Positions 9,127-18,548 of a stretch of DNA of 57,309 nucleotides are shown here, one piece after another (within the stretch, counting starts at the first letter, position 1; every line of letters starts with the position of its first letter). Position numbers and translations under genes: made by a program. Origin of the DNA: Ignavibacteria bacterium. GTDB lineage: Bacteria > Bacteroidota > Ignavibacteria > Ignavibacteriales > Ignavibacteriaceae. Under the pieces are notes generated by a model. It was not told the DNA's origin. It ran no database searches and was given only the letters and a program-made list of their open reading frames with translations. The stretch covers positions 1 through 57,309 of the forward strand of contig JAJTBZ010000055.1 of the NCBI GenBank assembly GCA_021286645.1, read 5' to 3'.

Positions 9127-9588
9127 TTATATTTCTAGTTGAGAAATAGTACCACCAGCTGCTTCAATTTTTTCTTTTGCTGTAGCGCTGAAAGCGAAAG
9201 CTTCAATTTCAATTTTCGCTGTCAGGTTACCATCGCCTAAAATCTTATACGGTTTCAGGTTAGATAATAAACCATGCTTAATTAAATCTACAGCAGTAAT
9301 TTTATTCGATTCAAGTTTACCGCTATCAACTAAGTTTTGTAACTGATAGATGTTAACTGTTTGATGCACAACTTTAAAAGGGCTTTTAAAACCATTTTTA
9401 GGAATCCGGCGCTGTAATGGCATCTGACCGCCTTCAAACCAAGCTCTGTGCTTAGCACCAGAACGTGATAACTGGCCGTTCATACCGCGTGTAGCAGTTC
9501 CACCATGGCCCGAACCCTCACCGCGTCCAATCCTTTTACTCGATTTTACTGCACCTTTTGCATACTTTAAGTTACTGAGACGATCCAT
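9127..9588 (-). CDS. rplO: 50S ribosomal protein L15
   Basis: 153 residues. The glycine/arginine-rich N-terminus is typical (KRIGRGEGSGHGGTATRGMNGQ), followed by FEGGQMPLQRRIPKNGF and a C-terminal alpha/beta domain ending GAGGTISQLE-like. Binds 23S rRNA late in assembly. Normal spc position between rpmD and secY. Confidence 0.97.
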   Translation of the reverse strand: MDRLSNLKYAKGAVKSSKRIGRGEGSGHGGTATRGMNGQLSRSGAKHRAWFEGGQMPLQRRIPKNGFKSPFKVVHQTVNIYQLQNLVDSGKLESNKITAVDLIKHGLLSNLKPYKILGDGNLTAKIEIEAFAFSATAKEKIEAAGGTISQLEI

Positions 9589-9599
9589 CGAAATTCCTT

Positions 9600-9788
9600 T
9601 TACTCTTTAATATCTTCAACAACAACTAAGTGTTTAACTTTGTTTATCATGCCGCGAATCTGCGGATTGTCAACTTTAACTACTGAATAGTTTGGACGAC
9701 CTAATCCTAATGCTTTAATAGTTGCCTTCTGATCCTGTGGTCTGTCAATAATACTGCGTATCTGAGTAATCTTTACTTGCTTTGCCAT
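9600..9788 (-). CDS. rpmD: 50S ribosomal protein L30
   Basis: 62 residues: [30 protein letters not shown] and a C-terminal [11 protein letters not shown] match the single-domain bacterial L30. I start at the ATG before AKQ because it lies six bases from the SD AGG; the ATG immediately upstream (9789-9791) is possible. Its SD lies just downstream of the rpsE stop, so translation is probably coupled. Confidence 0.95.
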   Translation of the reverse strand: MAKQVKITQIRSIIDRPQDQKATIKALGLGRPNYSVVKVDNPQIRGMINKVKHLVVVEDIKE

Positions 9789-9799
9789 CATCAACCTCA

Positions 9800-10315
9800 T
9801 TAAGACATAAATAACTGATTGATTGTCATGCCTCGTTTTGTTGCCATAGATTTAGCATCAATAAGGCTTACCAATCCATTTAAGGTAGCTTTAACCTGGT
9901 TGTGAGGATTGCTCGAACCAAGTGATTTGGTTAAGATATCCTGAATACCAGCAGCTTCGAGCACTGCACGGACACCACCACCAGCAATAAGACCTGTACC
10001 AGGAGAAGCTGGTTTCAGTAGTACTCTACCGGCACCATATTTACCAATAATTTCGTGAGGAACTGTACCCTTGAAAACATTTACCTTTACTAAATTCTTT
10101 TTTGCATCATCGATACCCTTAGAAATAGCATCGGTAACTTCGTTAGCTTTACCTAAGCCAACACCAACGATACCTTCCTGATTACCAACAACAACAATTG
10201 CGTTAAAGCTAAAACGTCTACCGCCTTTAACTACTTTTGCGACTCTGTTGATATAAACTACTTTTTCTTTAAGATTTTCTATTTCAGTAGCTTTAATTGT
10301 GCGAACTTTCTTCAC
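9800..10315 (-). CDS. rpsE: 30S ribosomal protein S5
   Basis: 171 residues; decoding-fidelity protein. Signatures: [26 protein letters not shown] (over the double-stranded RNA-binding-like domain), [10 protein letters not shown], and the C-terminal domain [29 protein letters not shown] choose GTG (10313-10315) because SD GGAG stands six bases before it; an upstream TTG at 10327 would include that SD in the coding region. It follows tRNA-Gln rather than rplR directly, which is unusual. Confidence 0.96.
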   Translation of the reverse strand: MKKVRTIKATEIENLKEKVVYINRVAKVVKGGRRFSFNAIVVVGNQEGIVGVGLGKANEVTDAISKGIDDAKKNLVKVNVFKGTVPHEIIGKYGAGRVLLKPASPGTGLIAGGGVRAVLEAAGIQDILTKSLGSSNPHNQVKATLNGLVSLIDAKSMATKRGMTINQLFMS

Positions 10316-10344
10316 AAGTTTCTCCAATCATCATTATGTTACTG

Positions 10345-10415
10345 CTGCCGGGGGAGGATTCGAACCTCCGCATACGGCTCCAAAGGCCGCTGTCCTACCG
10401 TTAGACGACCCGGCA
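10345..10415 (-). tRNA. tRNA-Gln (anticodon TTG)
   Basis: 71-base cloverleaf on the minus strand. The acceptor stem TGCCGGG/CCCGGCA is perfect, with discriminator G. The anticodon stem GCGGC/GCCGT closes loop CTTTGGA, giving anticodon TTG. The T arm is GGAGG-TTCGAAT-CCTCC. The weak T1-A72 pair and G73 agree with known glutamine identity elements. CCA is not encoded. It begins five bases after the rplR stop and ends 29 bases before the rpsE start, inside the spc operon. Confidence 0.95.
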
Positions 10416-10420
10416 ATAAA

Positions 10421-10786
10421 TTACATTACTATTCCGCCTTCGCGAACGCCTTCAGCAACGGCCTTAATGCGGCCATGATACTGATATCCGTTTCTATCGA
10501 AAACAGCTGTTTTAATATTCTGTTCAATAGCTTTTTTAGCTAATAACATGCCAACGAGTTTACTTTTACCAACTTTACCGGGCGCAGCTTTAAGCTGTTC
10601 AGCAAGTTCAGCCGATTTTGTTGATACTGCAAGCAAGGTCTTCCCTGCTTCATCATCAATCAACTGAGTATAGATATGGCTCAGGCTTCTGTAAACGGTC
10701 AATCTTGGTTTTTCAGCTGTACCGAAGATTTTTTTACGGATTTTCTGCTTTGAACGTTCTCTCGTAACTGATTTTTTCGTTATCAT
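10421..10786 (-). CDS. rplR: 50S ribosomal protein L18
   Basis: 121 residues. Binds 5S rRNA together with L5. Lys/Arg-rich N-terminus, then RLTVYRSLSHIYTQLIDDEAGKTLLAVST and a C-terminal VFDRNGYQYHGRIKAVAEGVREGG, both parts of the L18 family pattern. Between rplF and a tRNA-Gln gene that separates it from rpsE. Confidence 0.97.
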   Translation of the reverse strand: MITKKSVTRERSKQKIRKKIFGTAEKPRLTVYRSLSHIYTQLIDDEAGKTLLAVSTKSAELAEQLKAAPGKVGKSKLVGMLLAKKAIEQNIKTAVFDRNGYQYHGRIKAVAEGVREGGIVM

Positions 10787-10808
10787 ATCTTTTTACCTTA
10801 CTCTAAAA

Positions 10809-11348
10809 TTACTTACCGGCTGTCTTACCCGCTTTTCTACGGATAATTTCAGTGGAATACTTAATACCTTTACCTTTGTATGGTTCAGGTTCTCTGAAAG
10901 AACGAATTTTAGCTGAAATCTGTCCAACTAATTGTTTATCGATACCCGATATTACAATCTGAGTTGGCGTGTTAGTAGCTAATGTAATACCTTCGGGGGG
11001 CATAAAGTAAATAGGATGTGAATAACCAATTGTTAACAACAGGTTTTCACCTTTCATTTCTGCTTTATAACCAACACCAACGATATCAAGAACTTTCTTG
11101 AATCCTTCAGTAACGCCGATTATGTTATTCTGAACGAGCGCTCTGGTTAAACCGTGTAATGAACGGTTTTCCTTTAAATCATTATCACGGGTGAAGGTAA
11201 TTTCGTTATTTTCGATAACTACCTTAATATTGGGATTAACAGGGCTGGTTAATTCTCCTTTAGGCCCTTTAACTTTCAACTGACCTTCTGTTATACTAAC
11301 CGAAACACTGCTCGGAATAACAACGGGTTTTTTACCTATACGAGACAC
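10809..11348 (-). CDS. rplF: 50S ribosomal protein L6
   Basis: 179 residues in two similar domains. MSRIGKKPV start, LKVKGPKGEL, LHGLTRALVQNNIIGV, VGVGYKAEMKG and the C-terminal EPYKGKGIKYSTEIIRRKAGKT are diagnostic. It sits near the GTPase-associated centre of the large subunit. GTG start (11346-11348) with SD GGAG seven bases upstream. Confidence 0.97.
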   Translation of the reverse strand: MSRIGKKPVVIPSSVSVSITEGQLKVKGPKGELTSPVNPNIKVVIENNEITFTRDNDLKENRSLHGLTRALVQNNIIGVTEGFKKVLDIVGVGYKAEMKGENLLLTIGYSHPIYFMPPEGITLATNTPTQIVISGIDKQLVGQISAKIRSFREPEPYKGKGIKYSTEIIRRKAGKTAGK

Positions 11349-11366
11349 TATAAAACTCCTGCTAAA

Positions 11367-11765
11367 TTACCAAATTTCACAAATAACTTCGCCGCCAACA
11401 TTCTCTTTACGAGCTTGCTTGTCACTCATTATACCACGAGATGTGGAAATGATAGACATACCAAAGCCGTTAAATACGCGCGGTAAATTATCTACACCAG
11501 CATAAATTCTTAATCCCGGAGAACTAATTCTCTTAATTCCGGAGATTGCACTAACGCCATTCGAATATTTTAACAAAACTCGCAGAACATTCTGTTTGTT
11601 ATCTTCAATTTCAGTATAGTCTAAAACGAAGTTTTGTTCTTTTAATATTTTAACAATATTCTTTTTCATTTCAGATGACGGGATGTCTACACGGCGTTTG
11701 TTCGCCTTAATAGCATTCCGCACCCTGGTTAATAAATCTGCAATAGGATCTGTAATAGCTGACAT
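11367..11765 (-). CDS. rpsH: 30S ribosomal protein S8
   Basis: 132 residues from MSAITDPIADLLTRVRNA, the family N-terminus; it ends in the typical GVMSDKQARKENVGGEVICEIW-like stretch. An in-frame ATG 21 bases upstream exists, but SD GAGGAG stands properly before the ATG chosen here. A central 16S rRNA binder; in Escherichia coli it represses the spc operon, which is possible but untested here. Confidence 0.96.
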   Translation of the reverse strand: MSAITDPIADLLTRVRNAIKANKRRVDIPSSEMKKNIVKILKEQNFVLDYTEIEDNKQNVLRVLLKYSNGVSAISGIKRISSPGLRIYAGVDNLPRVFNGFGMSIISTSRGIMSDKQARKENVGGEVICEIW

Positions 11766-11779
11766 TCTAAATTTCTCCT

Positions 11780-12049
11780 CTACCAACTAGCTTTCTTAAC
11801 ACCAGGTAATTCGCCTCTAAGGGCTTTTTCACGGAAAACGAGACGCGAGATACCGAATTTACGGAAATAAGCGCGTGAACGTCCGGTATCAATGCAACGA
11901 TTCCTTTGGCGAATTGGTGCAGAATTCCTTGGCAACAACTGTAATTCGTCCCACTTGCCTTCTTTTTTTAATTGCTCGCGTTGTTCTTTATACTTTTCGC
12001 TTAAACGTTTTCTTTTCTCTTCACGGGCAAATAAACTTTTTCTAGCCAT
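11780..12049 (-). CDS. rpsN: 30S ribosomal protein S14, zinc-free form
   Basis: 89 residues. [27 protein letters not shown] is the S14 core, with the usual LPGVKKASW end. The CxxC pairs of the zinc-binding form are absent, so this is the longer C-minus type. Located between rplE and rpsH, the standard spc place. Confidence 0.97.
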   Translation of the reverse strand: MARKSLFAREEKRKRLSEKYKEQREQLKKEGKWDELQLLPRNSAPIRQRNRCIDTGRSRAYFRKFGISRLVFREKALRGELPGVKKASW

Positions 12050-12064
12050 TATTCAACCTTTATT

Positions 12065-12727
12065 TTATCTCATTTCTTTTTTTCTAAATGGTAAGCCGAA
12101 CGAAGCTAAAAGTTCATAGGCTTCAGCGTCTGTAGGTGCAGTAGTTACAAAAGTAATATCCATACCTACAATTTTATTTACCTTATCAACGTTAATTTCA
12201 GGGAAAATAATCTGTTCCTTGATACCGATAGTATAATTACCACGCCCGTCAAACGATTTGTCTGAAAGACCACGGAAGTCACGTACGCGAGGTAAGGCAA
12301 TATTAATTAATCTATCTAAGAACTCATACATTTTATCATTACGCAATGTAACTTTGGCACCAATGTTCATACCCTGGCGTAATTTAAAGTTCGAGATAGC
12401 TTTCTTAGCTTTTCTGATAGTCGCTTTCTGACCGGTGACAGCTTCAAGATCTTTCACTGCTTCTTCAAGCACTTTCTGATCACTCACAGCTTCGCCGACA
12501 CCCATGTTTACGACGATCTTTTCAATTTTGGGTACCTGCATAACACTCTTATACGCAAACTTCGTATTGAGTGCAGGAACGATTTCCTTCTTATATATAT
12601 TTAATAAACGTGAAGGAATCTTAACTTCTTTTTCATTAACAGCGGACTGCTTAATCTCTTCAGCAGCTTTATCCTGTTTTTCTTTTTTCCCTTTTGGGGC
12701 GGCTTTTACGCTTTTTTTATCTGCCAT
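12065..12727 (-). CDS. rplE: 50S ribosomal protein L5 with Lys-rich N-terminal extension
   Basis: Binds 5S rRNA and contacts P-site tRNA. Core signatures are [47 protein letters not shown] and [19 protein letters not shown]-like. The protein is 220 residues, against roughly 180 normally. The excess is an N-terminal tail of about 40 residues rich in Lys, Ala and Glu ([17 protein letters not shown]) and probably disordered. Next to rplX (19-base gap). Confidence 0.96.
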   Translation of the reverse strand: MADKKSVKAAPKGKKEKQDKAAEEIKQSAVNEKEVKIPSRLLNIYKKEIVPALNTKFAYKSVMQVPKIEKIVVNMGVGEAVSDQKVLEEAVKDLEAVTGQKATIRKAKKAISNFKLRQGMNIGAKVTLRNDKMYEFLDRLINIALPRVRDFRGLSDKSFDGRGNYTIGIKEQIIFPEINVDKVNKIVGMDITFVTTAPTDAEAYELLASFGLPFRKKEMR

Positions 12728-12746
12728 TTCGTGTCAATCCTGTTAA

Positions 12747-13070
12747 TTATAACATTTCACCGGTTTTTTTACTTACCCGTGCAATTTTTTTCTTGCCGGT
12801 TTTCTCATCCATAATAATTTTCGATCCGATCCGGGTTGCTTTACCGTCTTTATCGATAATCATCACATTAGAAACATGGATAGGCATTTCACGTTCGATA
12901 ATACCACCCTGGGGGTTAGCCTGCGAACGTTTGGTATGACGTTTCCGAATGTTTACACCTTCAACGATGACGCGCATCTTTTTCGGGAAAACTTTCAGAA
13001 CTTTGCCTTCCTTCTTATCATTACCGGATATAACTACTACTTTATCGTCTTTTTTAATTTTCATTTTCAT
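12747..13070 (-). CDS. rplX: 50S ribosomal protein L24
   Basis: 107 residues; assembly initiator near the exit tunnel. The KOW motif is [22 protein letters not shown] (split), followed by [12 protein letters not shown] and [15 protein letters not shown]. Start at the ATG seven bases after GAG; a second ATG two codons in is possible. Confidence 0.96.
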   Translation of the reverse strand: MKMKIKKDDKVVVISGNDKKEGKVLKVFPKKMRVIVEGVNIRKRHTKRSQANPQGGIIEREMPIHVSNVMIIDKDGKATRIGSKIIMDEKTGKKKIARVSKKTGEML

Positions 13071-13083
13071 GAATAAACTCTGC

Positions 13084-13452
13084 CTATAATACTTCTGGAG
13101 CTAAAGAGACTATTTTCATAAATTGTTTCTCGCGCAATTCGCGAGCAACGGGGCCGAAAATACGGGTACCTTTAGGTTCATTCTGAGCATTGATCAGAAC
13201 AGCCGCATTTTCATCAAAACGAATATACGAACCATCTTTACGGCGTACTTCTTTCTTGGTACGAACGATAACAGCTTTTGATACATCGCCTTTCTTTACA
13301 GCACCATTCGGTATAGCTGATTTAACAGAAACAACGATCGTATCGCCAACAGTGGCATATTGTCTGCCGCTGCCGCCAAGGACACGGATACAGCGAACTC
13401 TTTTAGCGCCGGAGTTATCAGCAACGACTAAATTGGTTTCTTCTTGAATCAT
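13084..13452 (-). CDS. rplN: 50S ribosomal protein L14
   Basis: 122 residues, one of the most conserved large-subunit proteins. [22 protein letters not shown] start, [24 protein letters not shown] and [15 protein letters not shown] follow the family throughout. It lies at the subunit interface. Between rpsQ and rplX. Confidence 0.98.
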   Translation of the reverse strand: MIQEETNLVVADNSGAKRVRCIRVLGGSGRQYATVGDTIVVSVKSAIPNGAVKKGDVSKAVIVRTKKEVRRKDGSYIRFDENAAVLINAQNEPKGTRIFGPVARELREKQFMKIVSLAPEVL

Positions 13453-13469
13453 GAGTACTTTCTCCTATC

Positions 13470-13733
13470 CTATTTCGCCTTTTCAATAATCTCAACCAGA
13501 CGCCAGCATTTATTTTTGCTGAGCGGACGAGTTTCCATAATTTTTACAACGTCACCAATACTGCACTGGTTTTCAGAATCATGAGCCATAAGTTTGGTGG
13601 TTTTCTTAAAGTATTTCTTATAAATTGGGTGCGGAACCCTTCTTTCTATAGCAACAGTAATGGTTTTATCCATCTTATTGCTCACCACGGTACCAATACG
13701 AGTTTTACGTAATGCTCTGGTTTCTGACATCAT
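13470..13733 (-). CDS. rpsQ: 30S ribosomal protein S17
   Basis: 87 residues with the OB-fold signatures [33 protein letters not shown] and a [14 protein letters not shown]-containing end. Two adjacent ATGs serve as possible starts; the first overlaps the rpmC stop (ATGA) and is seven bases from SD GGAG. Translation is probably coupled to rpmC. Confidence 0.96.
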   Translation of the reverse strand: MMSETRALRKTRIGTVVSNKMDKTITVAIERRVPHPIYKKYFKKTTKLMAHDSENQCSIGDVVKIMETRPLSKNKCWRLVEIIEKAK

Positions 13734-13957
13734 TTCTTATCTCCTTCAGCAGCTGTTTCCTGCTTGTTTTGCATTGACCGCTCATTCAATACCGTTTTCA
13801 AACGTGCGATAGTCTTTTTCGACTGACGCAGTTTAGCAGTGTTGGTCAAATTCTTTAAGGCGTGAGTAAACCGAAGATCAACTAACCCGGCTTCTTCTTC
13901 TTCTATACGCTTAATAATTTCGCTATCTTTTAACTGTTTTACTTCGTAAATTTTCAT
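13730..13957 (-). CDS. rpmC: 50S ribosomal protein L29
   Basis: 75 residues, two helices. [10 protein letters not shown]-like start, [15 protein letters not shown] and a TVLNER end place it as L29. It lies beside the peptide exit and trigger factor site. A charged C-terminal tail of about 12 residues extends it slightly past the common 65. Overlaps rpsQ by four bases. Confidence 0.95.
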   Translation of the reverse strand: MKIYEVKQLKDSEIIKRIEEEEAGLVDLRFTHALKNLTNTAKLRQSKKTIARLKTVLNERSMQNKQETAAEGDKK

Positions 13958-13974
13958 TTCAATAACCTTCTGAA

Positions 13975-14394
13975 TTAACCTTCGTAATCAGGTCTTTTAC
14001 AAACCTTGGTCTTAATGGGTAATTTATGACCGCACATACTTAAAGCTTCAGCAGCTAATTCTGCAGAAACACCTGAAACTTCAAACATAACACGCCCAGG
14101 TTTTACGACTGCGACCCAAAATTCCGGGGCACCTTTACCTTTACCCATACGGGTTTCGAGAGGTTTTTTGGAAACCGGCTTATCCGGGAAAATACGAATC
14201 CAAATCTTACCATCTCTTTTCATTTTTCTTGAAAGAGCAACACGGCAAGCTTCTATCTGGCGGCTGGTAATCCAGGCTGGTTCAAGAGCTTTTAAGCCAA
14301 AATCACCAAATGCAATTGTGCTTCCGCGTTTTGCATTGCCTTTCATTCTACCACGTTGTGCTTTTCTAAACTTAACTCTTTTTGGCATTAACAT
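13975..14394 (-). CDS. rplP: 50S ribosomal protein L16
   Basis: 139 residues. [19 protein letters not shown] start is the family pattern, followed by [29 protein letters not shown]-like, [28 protein letters not shown] lies nine bases before the first ATG. Contacts the A site and 5S rRNA region. Normal S10 position. Confidence 0.97.
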   Translation of the reverse strand: MLMPKRVKFRKAQRGRMKGNAKRGSTIAFGDFGLKALEPAWITSRQIEACRVALSRKMKRDGKIWIRIFPDKPVSKKPLETRMGKGKGAPEFWVAVVKPGRVMFEVSGVSAELAAEALSMCGHKLPIKTKVCKRPDYEG

Positions 14395-14414
14395 AACAAG
14401 TCACTCCGGAACAA

Positions 14415-15056
14415 TTATTCTGAAACACGTTTACCTAAAATTTCCCCACGACAGATCCATACTTTAATTCCGATGGATCCGTATACTGTCTCGGCACGAC
14501 CGTTAGCAAAGTCGATATCAGCACGTAATGTATGCAATGGAACGCGCCCCTCTTTGTACTGTTCAGTTCTTGCCATTTCAGCTCCCCCTAAACGGCCTGA
14601 ACACATAATTTTTATACCTTCGGCACCCATTCTCATAGCAGAAGTAATTGCAGATTTCATCGCGCGTCTGAACGATACGCGTCCCTGCAGCTGAGTTGCA
14701 ACATTCTCAGCAACTAAATTAGCATCTAATTCCGGACGTTTAATTTCATTAATTTGAATTTTAACATCTTTACCGCTAACCTGCTTTAATTCCTGTTCCA
14801 GCGAGGTAATTTCTTTACCGCTTCTACCGATAACAACACCTGGTCTGGAGGTATGGATTGTCAGTTGTACGTTCTTTGAAGTCCGGTCTATTACAATACG
14901 AGAAATACCGGCTTTTTTCAAACGCTGTTTAACATAGGTACGAATTTTCTCGTCTTCTTTTAATTTCACTGAGTAAGAGCGTTTTTCGAACCAGTTAGAT
15001 TCCCATCCGCGATTAATTCCTACTCTAAAACCGATTGGATTAGTTTTTTGTCCCAA
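14415..15056 (-). CDS. rpsC: 30S ribosomal protein S3
   Basis: 213 residues. [13 protein letters not shown] start, the KH domain [14 protein letters not shown], and the C-terminal [23 protein letters not shown] are diagnostic; mRNA entry and helicase function. The start codon is TTG (15054-15056), right after SD GGAGG. Between rplV and rplP. Confidence 0.97.
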   Translation of the reverse strand: MGQKTNPIGFRVGINRGWESNWFEKRSYSVKLKEDEKIRTYVKQRLKKAGISRIVIDRTSKNVQLTIHTSRPGVVIGRSGKEITSLEQELKQVSGKDVKIQINEIKRPELDANLVAENVATQLQGRVSFRRAMKSAITSAMRMGAEGIKIMCSGRLGGAEMARTEQYKEGRVPLHTLRADIDFANGRAETVYGSIGIKVWICRGEILGKRVSE

Positions 15057-15065
15057 AATACCTCC

Positions 15066-15407
15066 TTAGTTTTTCGTTGCTACGATAATGGTGAGATGAC
15101 ATGAACGTTTCCGTATCCGATAAGCACGACCCATCGGAGCCGGTGAGATGCGTTTCATGGTTGGGCCCTGATCTACAAATGCTTCTTTCACATATAAATC
15201 AGATTCTTCCAAGCGATTCTCATTATTGTTTATCAAATTAGCTGCAGCCGAACGAAGAGTCTTTACAGCATCTCGTGCAGCATGCTTACTCTGGAAACTG
15301 AGAATATTGGTCGCGTTATCTACAGACAGACCGCGAATTAAATCGACAACTAATCTCATCTTTCGAGGCGATGAAGGTATATATCTATTTACTGCTTTTG
15401 CTTCCAT
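15066..15407 (-). CDS. rplV: 50S ribosomal protein L22
   Basis: 113 residues. [18 protein letters not shown] start and the long beta hairpin [24 protein letters not shown] that lines the peptide tunnel; HLTIIV near the end. No insertion or deletion is evident in the hairpin. Between rpsS and rpsC. Confidence 0.97.
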   Translation of the reverse strand: MEAKAVNRYIPSSPRKMRLVVDLIRGLSVDNATNILSFQSKHAARDAVKTLRSAAANLINNNENRLEESDLYVKEAFVDQGPTMKRISPAPMGRAYRIRKRSCHLTIIVATKN

Positions 15408-15430
15408 ACAACTTAATTACATTCTTTCAA

Positions 15431-15718
15431 TTACTTTGCTTTTGATGCTTTTTCAGCTTTTGTTCCCGGGTGCCCACGGAATATACGGGTCGGAGCAAAT
15501 TCACCTAATTTATGACCAACCATATTTTCTGTTACATAAACAGGAATCATTTTCTGGCCATTGTGAACACCAATTGTATGGCCAACAAACTCTGGAATGA
15601 TCATTGATGAACGAGACCAGGTTTTGATGATTTTCTTTTCGTTTTTCTTGTTTAATTCCTGAACTTTATCCAGAAGTTTGAACTCGATAAATGGACCTTT
15701 TTTAATTGACCTTGGCAT
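15431..15718 (-). CDS. rpsS: 30S ribosomal protein S19
   Basis: 95 residues. [40 protein letters not shown] and the [18 protein letters not shown] end are the family pattern. Head of the small subunit. ATG start, 11 bases after rplB. Confidence 0.98.
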   Translation of the reverse strand: MPRSIKKGPFIEFKLLDKVQELNKKNEKKIIKTWSRSSMIIPEFVGHTIGVHNGQKMIPVYVTENMVGHKLGEFAPTRIFRGHPGTKAEKASKAK

Positions 15719-15729
15719 AATTCACTCTG

Positions 15730-16560
15730 TTACTTATTAGTACGACGTTTAACGATATATTTGGTAGATTCTTTTTTGGGCTTACGAGTCTTAAGGCCTT
15801 TGGCTTTCTGACCCCATGGTGATACAGGATGTCCACCACCTGAAGTTTTACCTTCACCGCCGCCCATTGGGTGATCTACAGGGTTCATCGCAACGCCTCG
15901 GCTATGCGAACGCTTTCCTAACCAACGGTTTCTACCGGCTTTACCAATGCTAATGTTTTCGTGATCTGAGTTACCAATAACTCCATACGTTGCATAGCAT
16001 TCAACTCTGATCATACGAACTTCACCCGAAGGCATACGACACTGAGCAAATTTACCATCGCGAGCTACAATCTGTAACGAGCATCCGGCACTACGACCTA
16101 ACTGGCCGCCTTTACCAGGTTTCAATTCTACGTTATGAATGAAGCTACCGAGAGGTATTTCGCTTAACGGCAGTGAGTTACCTACGCGGATATCTGACCC
16201 AGGGCCGGAGACAACAGTTGCTCCAACTTTTAAACCATCCGGAGCCAAAATATAACGTTTTTCGCCGTCTTTATAAAATAATAATGCAATTCTTGCTGTT
16301 CTATTTGGATCATATTCAATCGATTGAACAACCGCAGGAACGCCTAATTTATTTCTCTTGAAATCAATAACTCTGTATTGTCTCTTGTGTCCACCACCAC
16401 GATGACGAGAAGTAACTCTTCCTAAGTTATTTCTACCACCGCTCTTGGTAATTTTCTTTACGAGAGATTTCTCCGGTGTAGATTTTGTGATTTCCTCAAA
16501 AGCAGGAAGTGTCATGTATCTTCTGCCCGGGGTAGTTGGTTTTAATGTTTTAATTGCCAT
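15730..16560 (-). CDS. rplB: 50S ribosomal protein L2
   Basis: 276 residues; needed for subunit joining and peptidyl transfer. [32 protein letters not shown], and the [17 protein letters not shown] loop with the conserved histidine are intact. Standard S10 place between rplW and rpsS. Confidence 0.98.
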   Translation of the reverse strand: MAIKTLKPTTPGRRYMTLPAFEEITKSTPEKSLVKKITKSGGRNNLGRVTSRHRGGGHKRQYRVIDFKRNKLGVPAVVQSIEYDPNRTARIALLFYKDGEKRYILAPDGLKVGATVVSGPGSDIRVGNSLPLSEIPLGSFIHNVELKPGKGGQLGRSAGCSLQIVARDGKFAQCRMPSGEVRMIRVECYATYGVIGNSDHENISIGKAGRNRWLGKRSHSRGVAMNPVDHPMGGGEGKTSGGGHPVSPWGQKAKGLKTRKPKKESTKYIVKRRTNK

Positions 16561-16583
16561 GTATCAAACTCCGGATCCGCTTA

Positions 16584-16877
16584 CTATACAGTTTCAAATA
16601 AATCTATCTTATCGCCCTTTTTCAGAACGACGTACGCTTTTTTATAATCTGGGCGCTTTCCTTCAAATCTGCCGGATTTTCTGAAGATCATTTTCTTCTT
16701 GCCCATATAATTTGCTGTGGTAACGTGAACTACGGTCACATTAAATTTCTTTTCCACGGCACGTTTAATATCGATTTTATTAGCTGCTTTATCAACTATA
16801 AAACCGTACTTATTTTGCTCCTCGGTAAGGTGCAAAACTCTTTCGGTAATAACAGGTTTTACTAAAATGTTATGCAT
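16584..16877 (-). CDS. rplW: 50S ribosomal protein L23
   Basis: 97 residues. VKPVITERVLHLTEEQNKYGFIVDKAANK (over the N-terminal half) and RAVEKKFNVTVVHV match L23, the docking site for trigger factor and signal recognition particle at the tunnel exit. Overlaps the end of rplD by eight bases. Confidence 0.96.
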   Translation of the reverse strand: MHNILVKPVITERVLHLTEEQNKYGFIVDKAANKIDIKRAVEKKFNVTVVHVTTANYMGKKKMIFRKSGRFEGKRPDYKKAYVVLKKGDKIDLFETV

Positions 16878-17523
16878 TAGCTACCTCTTTAACTTTGTCG
16901 CCGTACGCGGAATTTAAGTATTCAACTGCGCTTTTTTGAACTACCAGGATCTGGTTATTTAACAGATCGTAGGTAGAAGCAGTTTTAACTTCCTGTACAA
17001 AACAACGGTCTATATTTCTACCGGATTTATAAACAATTTCATCGTGTTTACCGGTTAATAATAAAACTTTTTTACCGGTAAGTTTCAGTGCATCTAATAA
17101 TGCAGCAAACTTCTTTGTTTCCGGTTTGTCGAAAGAAAAGTCTTCAACAACAACAAACTGCTGATCAGCAACTTTATATGATAAAGCTGAGACTTTAGCA
17201 AGGAAACCAACCTTTTTCGGTAATTTCTGACGGTGATCGCGTGGTTTTGGGCCAAAAATTGTACCGCCACCAACCCATACGGGTGATCTGGATGTACCAG
17301 CTCGTGCGCCGCCTCTGCCTTTTTGTTTCCAGGGCTTTTTACCGCCGCCGTTTACTTCAGCGCGTTCTTTAGCTTTGCTAGTACCCTGTCTCTGGTTGGC
17401 TAAATACCTTTTAACTGCTAAATAAATAGCATGGTCATTAGGATCAGCGTTAAAAACATTTTCTAATAGTTGTACTTTTTCAGTAGAAACAGTACCATCA
17501 ATTTTATAAACATTAAATTCCAT
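16870..17523 (-). CDS. rplD: 50S ribosomal protein L4
   Basis: 217 residues. The extended loop is conserved: GGGKKPWKQKGRGGARAG, followed by SPVWVGGGTIFGPKPRD. C-terminal Rossmann-like domain with KVLLLTGKHDE. In Escherichia coli L4 also represses the S10 operon through its leader; that leader type is not recognised here. Confidence 0.97.
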   Translation of the reverse strand: MEFNVYKIDGTVSTEKVQLLENVFNADPNDHAIYLAVKRYLANQRQGTSKAKERAEVNGGGKKPWKQKGRGGARAGTSRSPVWVGGGTIFGPKPRDHRQKLPKKVGFLAKVSALSYKVADQQFVVVEDFSFDKPETKKFAALLDALKLTGKKVLLLTGKHDEIVYKSGRNIDRCFVQEVKTASTYDLLNNQILVVQKSAVEYLNSAYGDKVKEVANA

Positions 17524-17535
17524 AGTCGTAGAGAA

Positions 17536-18156
17536 TTACTTCTTAATCAATTCAACATATGAGTTAACTGCGCCTGGTATTGCTCCCTTAACAAGCACAA
17601 CATTTTTATCGAGGATAACTTTCATAACTTTTAAATTAGCTATGGTTACCTTATCGTTTCCTGTGCGTCCCGCCATGCGCTGGCCACGAAATACGCGGGA
17701 TGGATATGAAGAAGCACCGATTGAACCGGGAGCGCGAAGACGGTCACTTTGACCGTGGGTAGTTCCACCAACACCACCGAAACCGTGGCGGCGCATAACG
17801 CCTTGGAATCCTTTACCCTTGCTCATACCGCGAACTTTAATCTTTTCTCCTTCAGTAAAGAAATCTGCTTTTAATTCATCACCAGATTTCAGTTCACCTA
17901 CTTCATCTAAACGAAACTCTCTTACTACCACTGCAGGTTCGAGATTTAATTTCTTATAAAGACCTGCATCGGGTTTTCTTACTCTTTTAGCTTTTACACC
18001 AAACCCTAATTGAACAGCATTATACCCATGCTTTTCAATAGTACGGACCTGTAAAACTTTGCATGGTCCAACTTCGATAACGGTAACGGGAACGATATTT
18101 CCATCTTCTGTATAAATTCTCGACATTCCCAATTTTTTTCCTATCAGTCCGGGCAT
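17536..18156 (-). CDS. rplC: 50S ribosomal protein L3
   Basis: 206 residues from MPGLIGKKLGMSRIY. Other signatures: GPCKVLQVRT, VRGMSKGKGFQGVMRRHGF, and SIGASSYPSRVFRGQRMAGRTG near the peptidyl transferase centre. An in-frame ATG 15 bases upstream is ignored because SD GGAG fits the ATG used here. Confidence 0.97.
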   Translation of the reverse strand: MPGLIGKKLGMSRIYTEDGNIVPVTVIEVGPCKVLQVRTIEKHGYNAVQLGFGVKAKRVRKPDAGLYKKLNLEPAVVVREFRLDEVGELKSGDELKADFFTEGEKIKVRGMSKGKGFQGVMRRHGFGGVGGTTHGQSDRLRAPGSIGASSYPSRVFRGQRMAGRTGNDKVTIANLKVMKVILDKNVVLVKGAIPGAVNSYVELIKK

Positions 18157-18172
18157 TTTATCTCCATTCAAC

Positions 18173-18481
18173 TTATAGCTTTATCTCAATGTCTACACCC
18201 GCAGGTATATCTAATTTACTTAAGGAATCAATTGTCTTTGAATTTGAATTATGAATATCAATGATCCTCTTATGAGACGACAACTGAAATTGTTCGCGAG
18301 ATTTTTTATCAACGTGCGGGGACCGTAATACAGTGAAAATAGTTCTCTTTGTTGGCAATGGTATAGGACCCGAAACTACTGCTCCGGTACTTCTTACAGT
18401 CTTGATAATTTTCTCGGTAGATTTATCAATAAGAATATGATCATAAGACTTTAACTTTATTCTTATTTTTTGTCCTGGCAC
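18173..18481 (-). CDS. rpsJ: 30S ribosomal protein S10
   Basis: 102 residues; also the NusE transcription antitermination factor, which binds NusG (encoded upstream at 33241). [46 protein letters not shown] (two motifs) and [12 protein letters not shown]-like end are diagnostic. GTG start (18479-18481) behind SD GGAG. First gene of the S10 cluster, following tuf with a hairpin in the gap. Confidence 0.97.
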   Translation of the reverse strand: MPGQKIRIKLKSYDHILIDKSTEKIIKTVRSTGAVVSGPIPLPTKRTIFTVLRSPHVDKKSREQFQLSSHKRIIDIHNSNSKTIDSLSKLDIPAGVDIEIKL

Positions 18482-18508
18482 AATTAACTCCTTAGTTTTA
18501 TTTTTTGT

Positions 18509-18534
18509 AGCAGGGAACCCGAAGATTCCCTGCT
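18509..18534 (-). other. hairpin between tuf and rpsJ without T tract
   Basis: A 9-bp perfect inverted repeat, AGCAGGGAA / TTCCCTGCT, with an 8-base loop, in the 67-base tuf-rpsJ gap. In the minus-strand transcript it is followed by an A-rich, not T-rich, stretch, so it is not a standard terminator. It may be a processing, pausing or stability element. Confidence 0.6.
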
Positions 18535-18548
18535 TATATCACTTAATT

